Source: Undaria pinnatifida (lineage: Eukaryota; Sar; Phaeophyceae; Laminariales; Alariaceae). From it: a stretch of DNA of 64,000 bases. Below, one piece after another: positions 58,745 to 64,000 of this stretch. Position 1 is the stretch's first letter, and each line of letters starts with the position of its first letter. The notes under the pieces were generated by a model. The model did not search any database, had not been told where the DNA came from, and saw nothing but the letters and a program-made list of their open reading frames with translations. The translations under genes were made by a program, and so were the position numbers. Location of the stretch: contig JABAKD010000009.1 in assembly GCA_012845835.1 (NCBI GenBank), positions 12,677,955 to 12,741,954 of the forward strand, written 5' to 3'.

Positions 58745-61700
58745 CCCTGAATAGTCGTAGATGCAGATCACCTGGCAATCAAAGGATGTCAACAAAACAT
58801 CTAGAATTGCGAAGGGGATCGAAGATGCGGGTGTTCGAAACAAACGAAAATATGACTATAGATTCCCTCACACACCTCGTAGTAATGAGGCTAAAACGCC
58901 TCATTGCAAGATGTACAAACCTATGGTGGAGCTCACAACCGTGAGAGCTCGAGAAGGGTATGCACCTACGGTATACCAGTAGCAATCGGACCACGAAAAC
59001 ACGAAGGGCGAGACCGCTGAGCGCAAGGATGCGAAGGGAAACAAGAGGGGAAGGCATAGACGCGGAAACAATGTCAGAAGAAGGGAAGAAGGGAACACGT
59101 GTCACGCTGTGACGGCCAGAGAAATTTACGGCCTGATACGTAGTGCCGAAGGGGCGGGCGGTCGAGCCATTTGCCGAAATACAAGAGAGAAAGCAAGACC
59201 GCCTAAAAGAACGTCAGAGTCCGCCACGTTGGACATGGAAAAGCTGACGTGGGGCCATCGGTTGGACGGTGAAAGAAAAACAACCAAGAAGACGCGGAGA
59301 TGTACGCTAGCAAGCGTCGGGGCATTGGTCGAAAGGCAGAAGAAGAGAAAGAGCCTGAAACGAGAGAAACAAAACACTGCATTAAAACAATGTCAGGGTC
59401 CGTAAGGTTGGACCTGGAAGGCTTACGTGGGACCATTGGTCGAAGGGCAAACTATTTGGAACCAGTACGCTGAGGTGCAATGGAAGCAGGGACCGAAATG
59501 TGGGACCTAGGAGGCTGGCATAAGGCCCTTGGCCAAACTGTAGAACGGGAAACCGAGGCTCTACCAAAACAAATCGCGAAAACGCGGCGAAAGACAATAC
59601 CCAAAAACAGTGACACAGACAACACCAAAATGGTGGTACTGGAGGCGTGTGTGTGATACGCCGGAAAGCTCAACCGGGGGGCAACAGTGGAGTACCCTTA
59701 GAAGCTATCTGGGTACAGTACCAGGAAAACGTGAAGAAATAAGTGGTGAGGTCACCTAGCCAAAGAAATACGCAAAAAAGGACGAAACTGAAACACAGAC
59801 ACAGAAGGACGGAAGGTACTACCAGAAGCCGGAAAGAGAGTCGGCATACGAATGACACCTTTGTTTGTGAGGCTAACTAACACCGGAAACAATGTCAGCA
59901 AACGTAGCGAGGCTGTTCGACCATAACAAAGCAAGCCAAAAATGGGGTCAGCAAGAAGATACTCGTTCAGCTCGAAACAGCGCTGGAAGTGTCTAGCTCC
60001 AGAAAAAAATGAAGGCGACAGAGAAGACAATATGAAGAAAGCCGCAGCTAGGTACTATACGTCGGAAACACGGGGTCGCTAACGTGGAGCAACCCTAAAA
60101 AGGTAACCGAGAAAAAGTAGGGGGAAAACAGAAAGTAGACAAATCGTTTCATAACGTACTGCAGCCTATAAAAAAGGACGGTCCATAGCAAGGGACCTTG
60201 CAAGGCTAGCTTTTAAGAAAACGAGCAACACTAGGTACGTATCGAAGGCATTCCTCCGAAATCTATTTCGCCGAAAACATAGCATGAAAGGGGGTCGACA
60301 GGAAACGACCTATTTTATGGGCTACGAAGCCAAACTGGGGTCAAAGCGTGGGACCCATGCGATAGGTACGCCAACAAGGCAAGAGAAAGCGGGGGCCAAG
60401 AGGGTACGCCCTGTGAACTGCACAGTCAGGACGGGCTGTAAAGCCACGATCAAGGCCGGTGTCGTTGAACCCTACAGGCAGGAATGCCGAAAAGAAACAA
60501 GAAAAAGTAGTCGAGAGAAACAAGACCTGTTAGCTGCAAAGCCAGGACGGGGGTCAGTGTCGCTGGACCGTAGGGGCCGGGGTGCCGAGAAAAAAAGGTA
60601 AGAAAAAGTGGTGCAGGGGAATAGATCCGCTGGCTACCAAGCTAGAACGGAGCCCGACAGCAAAGAGCTCTTGGGGGCAGGTGCAGCCAAACAAAAGGCC
60701 AAAGAAAACCGACAGATGAGCTGGAGAGTCAGCACGGGACCGCTAACGTGGGGCTAAAGGGGGGCTCTCAACGTGAAGCCAATGGTCGACAATGTGGGAC
60801 TATACGCGGTAGCAATAGCTGGAATGCCGCAATACTAAGTGGCTGGGGCTAAAGCGCAGAGAAGTTAGTCGTGGGAAGAAGAACGCCAAGAAGCAAGAAA
60901 GGTCCAACAACAAAAGGGAAGTACGACAAGGGGCAACGAAAGTCCAACAACAAAAAAAAATGGAGGTGATGCCTCGCGAAAACGAAGAGAAATGACGCGG
61001 GAAGCATCCATGTTGTCATCAAATGCATAGGGCGAGGTGGAAATGAGACGATTGAAAAGCTCGACATGGTTCGGAAACGCCATGGTTCGTCGGTATATGC
61101 ACGAAACGTGGGCAGGCTACATCGGCGGTAGAAGGCGGAAACAAAACCACAAAGACGAACACTCGTACTGTAGAAAGTAGAACAACTTGGACACAAGGCA
61201 AAGATCGAAACGACTACGAAGATCACCGAAAAACGAATAAATGACATCCTTTGAATGCGGCAAAGAAGACAAAAGGCATACTACGTTAACATGTTTTGGA
61301 GCCACAACGAAAGTCAGACTTGGAGGGGCTATATCGGAGGGCCACGAGGCGATAACACTGACTAAACCAATACCTACCATGTAGAGTTGCTTTGAGACAG
61401 TAGGGTCCAAAGCTAACACGCGCACTAGGCGTTCACGAACAAATGCTCCCAGAAGAAAGGAGAGAAGGCTACTACGGTCAGTCGTTAGCTGCGCACAGCG
61501 ATAACCACTAAGGAGCAAGCGTGTCCGGATATAACAAGAAAAAACAACTAGTACCCGCGTTGCATGAGAGCGAAAGCGGAAAGGTATACGTTCCGGAAAT
61601 GCACGCACTGTAGAGGCAGGAGGGGATACGTTTCGAACATGCACACACTGCAGCTAGGTGGGAGGATATGCGTTCCCATCCGGCCACTCAGTGCAGGGGG

Positions 61701-62287
61701 GAGAAACACCAAGATAGAAAAAAACAAAACGAACACGATTTTTTTTTTCCAACTTGTACCGTGAGAACGGCGAAAACGGGGTCTTAACACAACGGAGGAC
61801 CCAGAAATTCTGCGAAGGAGCACGCACATGGTGCAGACGATATCTCGGATGAGAAGGAATCAGAAAAAAATGTTACAATGGCCGAGAAGGAATCAGACGA
61901 ACCGGTTGCGATGTTGCGGGCTGATACCATAATACACCGGACAGAGGGGGGGGCAATGCCGCACAACTCCAAGAATGCTAGCGGGGCGCATGCGCAGCGT
62001 GCAAGCAAAGTTCAGGCTAATGAGAATCAAGCGAAACTATCATGGTTTCGGGGATTGATACTATAAAGAAGCCTAGAGGGGGGGGGGTCGTGAACAAACG
62101 ACGGATCCGAAAATACTATTAATAGCAACAAGTTGATGTCGTGAAACTCTGAAAATGTGGCCTATTATAGAGCCATTCTTATTGGAAGCTAACGCAAAAT
62201 CGGGGAAAACATTCGCGAAAGCACATGGATGTCCAACCGAGGAGAGGAGACTTGTGCAGGGCGATATGACGGACGCAAGGTGGACAA
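58745..62287. repeat. Purine-rich zone of degenerate tandem repeats
   Basis: The plus strand is persistently A/G-rich. Variants of 'cgttggac.tggaa' / 'acgtgggacc' recur at 59225, 59402, 59494, 60085, 60345 and 60740, the first intervals near 178 and 92 bp. The minus-strand open frames here are hydrophobic by base composition and carry no motif. I read it as an old ~90 bp satellite. This is inference. Confidence 0.4.
61568..61694 (+). repeat. Imperfect ~42 bp tandem repeat, three units
   Basis: Units contain 'gg.atacgttcc/tcgaacatg' + 'cacgcactg.ag' and end in a G run. Confidence 0.65.
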
Positions 62288-62650
62288 CACGCCTCAATAA
62301 GCACCTACGGCGTGCGTAGTGCAGAAAACAGAGGAGGGGCCAGAGCACATATACCACAGTGGTAAGAGAGCAAACACGACGCCTCAATAAGCACCTATGA
62401 CGTACGTAGTGCAAAAAACTGAGGAAGGGCTAAGACAGAAATATGCCAAAGCGGCAAGAAAACAATTACGACGCCTCAATAAGCACCTATGACGTACGTG
62501 GTGCAAACAGCAGAAGAAGAGCCAAGACGGGCACACTGCAACGGGTTTGGACACATGTACGACGCCCAAATATTCACCTATTTCGTACGTAGTGCAGAAA
62601 GCAGGGGAAGGGCCAACAAAAGAAATACCACAGCGGCTTGGCGGGCTGCG
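62288..62650 (+). repeat. 91 bp tandem array, four units
   Basis: Starts at 62291, 62381, 62473 and 62564 (90, 92 and 91 bp apart). Shared text includes 'gcctcaataagcacctatga', 'cgtacgtagtgca' and a purine-rich second half. Too long and too unlike spacer-repeat architecture for CRISPR. Confidence 0.93.
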
Positions 62651-63675
62651 AAACAAGGGTATGCTAAACCGACGAGGAGAAACGAAAACACGGCAGGTTT
62701 GAGGCCAAGTTTCGGCAACGGGGCAATCTTAACCGGCAGGAACAGGAAAACGGAACCATCACAAATTTTCGGCCTGGTTACGAAAATGGAGCGAGCTAAG
62801 TCAGCGGCTGGAAGGCCAGGGTAGCACACCGACACAAGCACGCCAACATAGGTGCTGGTCAAAAGTGGGACAACTCGAAAAGTCAAGGGAAAGAAGCATC
62901 TTGAAACTAACTGAACAACAAAACCAAACCCAAAAGAGAAAATTAATAAGTCAATGCACACAAAACAAATCCCATGAAGAAACTCAAGAAGGAACTCAAG
63001 CAGCACGGTTATAGGGGAAGAGGCAAAAAGACAAAAAAGAGTAAGTGCGACTCAATTCAATAATACCCTGGCTGCAGACATCCTTGTCGCGTGGCGTTGC
63101 AGACACGCCGATCCGTAGGTGGTGTAGGTTGATCCTGGAACCGGATGGTGTAGGGTCTGAAGAAAAATCCAATGAAACGCGGCTGGTGGTCATACTAGGG
63201 TGTGCTGCAGCGCTCCGATCGCGAGCCGGTGACGTCGTAGGGTTGGCGGAAGATGTGGTAGGAGCGCTGGATACGGATGATGGTCCGGTAAAACGCGTTG
63301 AAGAGTTCCGAGCACGAATCAGTGCGGGTGGCGTGTTCGCGGACAATGCGGTAGGAGCTCTGTGACGGAAGAAGACGAGGCGGTAGTAGCCCGATATGGT
63401 TGGTTGACAAAGGTGTCGGATCGTGTACGCGGTGGTGAAATGTGCGTGTTCCGCAGCGTACATGTAGGCGCAAGCGTTGACGCTGTAGTGGTCTTTTAAA
63501 GTGGACCAGTGGGGATGCCTGCGGTGCTCGTGGTGGTGGAGTTAGCTTTTTACGCGGCGAAGATGACGGCGTAGTTGCTGGAATAGGGGGTGGAGAAGGC
63601 CCGAAGTAGCCGACGATGGCGGTGACGTCGGGGGCGGTTGGTAGCGGACTGAAGGAGCAGACCTACCGGCGGGAT
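62651..63675. other. Unassigned, open on both strands
   Basis: A 155-codon minus frame (63463-62996; starts M-Y-A-A-E-H, Ser/Thr/Ala-rich middle) overlaps a 106-codon plus frame (63045-63365). Neither has a recognisable motif or splice context, so I do not call a gene. Confidence 0.3.
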
Positions 63676-63945
63676 GGCTGCAGGAGTCGGCGAAATATGT
63701 CCCAACTGGTTGGCGCTGACGGTGCGATGACGCCGGAGTTGGTGGAAATGGCCAGAAAGAGGGCGCCTTGCCGCTGGGAGCGGTTTAAAGCGGCAGGCCC
63801 GTGGGCGCGGTGGCTGCAGAAGTCGGTGAAATAATGACCAGATGGTTGGAGCTGATGGAGGCAACGACGCCGGGGCCGGCGGTAGTGGCCAGAAAATAGG
63901 GTACCTTGTCGTTGGTAGTGGCTTGAAGGGGAAAGACATCGAATG
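63676..63945 (+). repeat. ~135 bp tandem repeat, two units
   Basis: Both units start 'ggctgcag.agtcgg.gaaat' (63678 and 63813) and share 'gtggccagaaa' and 'agcggttt/agtggctt'. The array may run past the window end. Confidence 0.75.
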
Positions 63946-64000
63946 TAGCAGTCGCAGAAGATGGGGGTGGAGCTCAGATGAAAGGTGGGGCTTTGGTCGC

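Noticed and set aside
62288-62650. CRISPR-like array
   Set aside because: Units are contiguous ~91 bp tandem copies without unique spacers, in a eukaryotic context.
59752-63006. Series of 60-175 codon minus frames rich in Phe/Leu/Ser
   Set aside because: They follow from the purine bias of the plus strand. No motifs, no conserved order.

Overview
The window looks like nuclear DNA of a brown alga close to Ectocarpus. This is inferred from three things: interstitial TTAGGG arrays, a secreted sulfatase gene cut into many short exons by large introns, and dense, mostly decayed retroelements in compositionally mixed DNA. There are no bacterial operons, rRNA genes or CRISPR arrays. I can support only one host protein gene. 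Almost everything else is mobile or repetitive DNA.

Layout. 1-6.3 kb: end of a dispersed element (element A) running into an ~820 bp TTA array, a non-LTR retrotransposon C-terminal remnant, a tRNA-headed SINE with poly(A) tail, a large inverted pair of element A copies around TTAGGG arrays, G-rich subrepeats, and an intact TRIM (miniature LTR element). 6.35-19.13 kb: a ~12.8 kb Ty3/gypsy-like element on the minus strand, in the order LTR, gag, NADAR-like domain, protease, reverse transcriptase, RNase H, integrase, LTR. It is broken by small indels, a nonsense codon and a 269 bp MITE that sits exactly inside the integrase gene. 19-31 kb: gene-poor, with further TRIM, MITE, SINE and LINE fragments.

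31.02-55.68 kb, minus strand: a sulfatase (family S1, arylsulfatase-like) assembled from 13 exons whose splice phases all agree, giving about 670 residues with signal peptide, formylglycine motif and metal ligands. Its introns carry a degenerate LINE, a Pif1/Helitron-type helicase fragment, a solo LTR, a complete 2.68 kb non-autonomous LTR element with a nested TIR element, a second MITE copy, and local duplications of pieces of its own exons 2 and 5. 55.7-64 kb: microsatellites and a long purine-rich, degenerate tandem-repeat zone with a clear 91 bp array.

The most unusual point is the NADAR-like domain between gag and protease of the gypsy element. Next are the element A copies ending in telomere-type repeats, and the exon-derived duplications inside the sulfatase introns. 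Splice sites, repeat boundaries and identities were read by eye; no search or alignment program was run.
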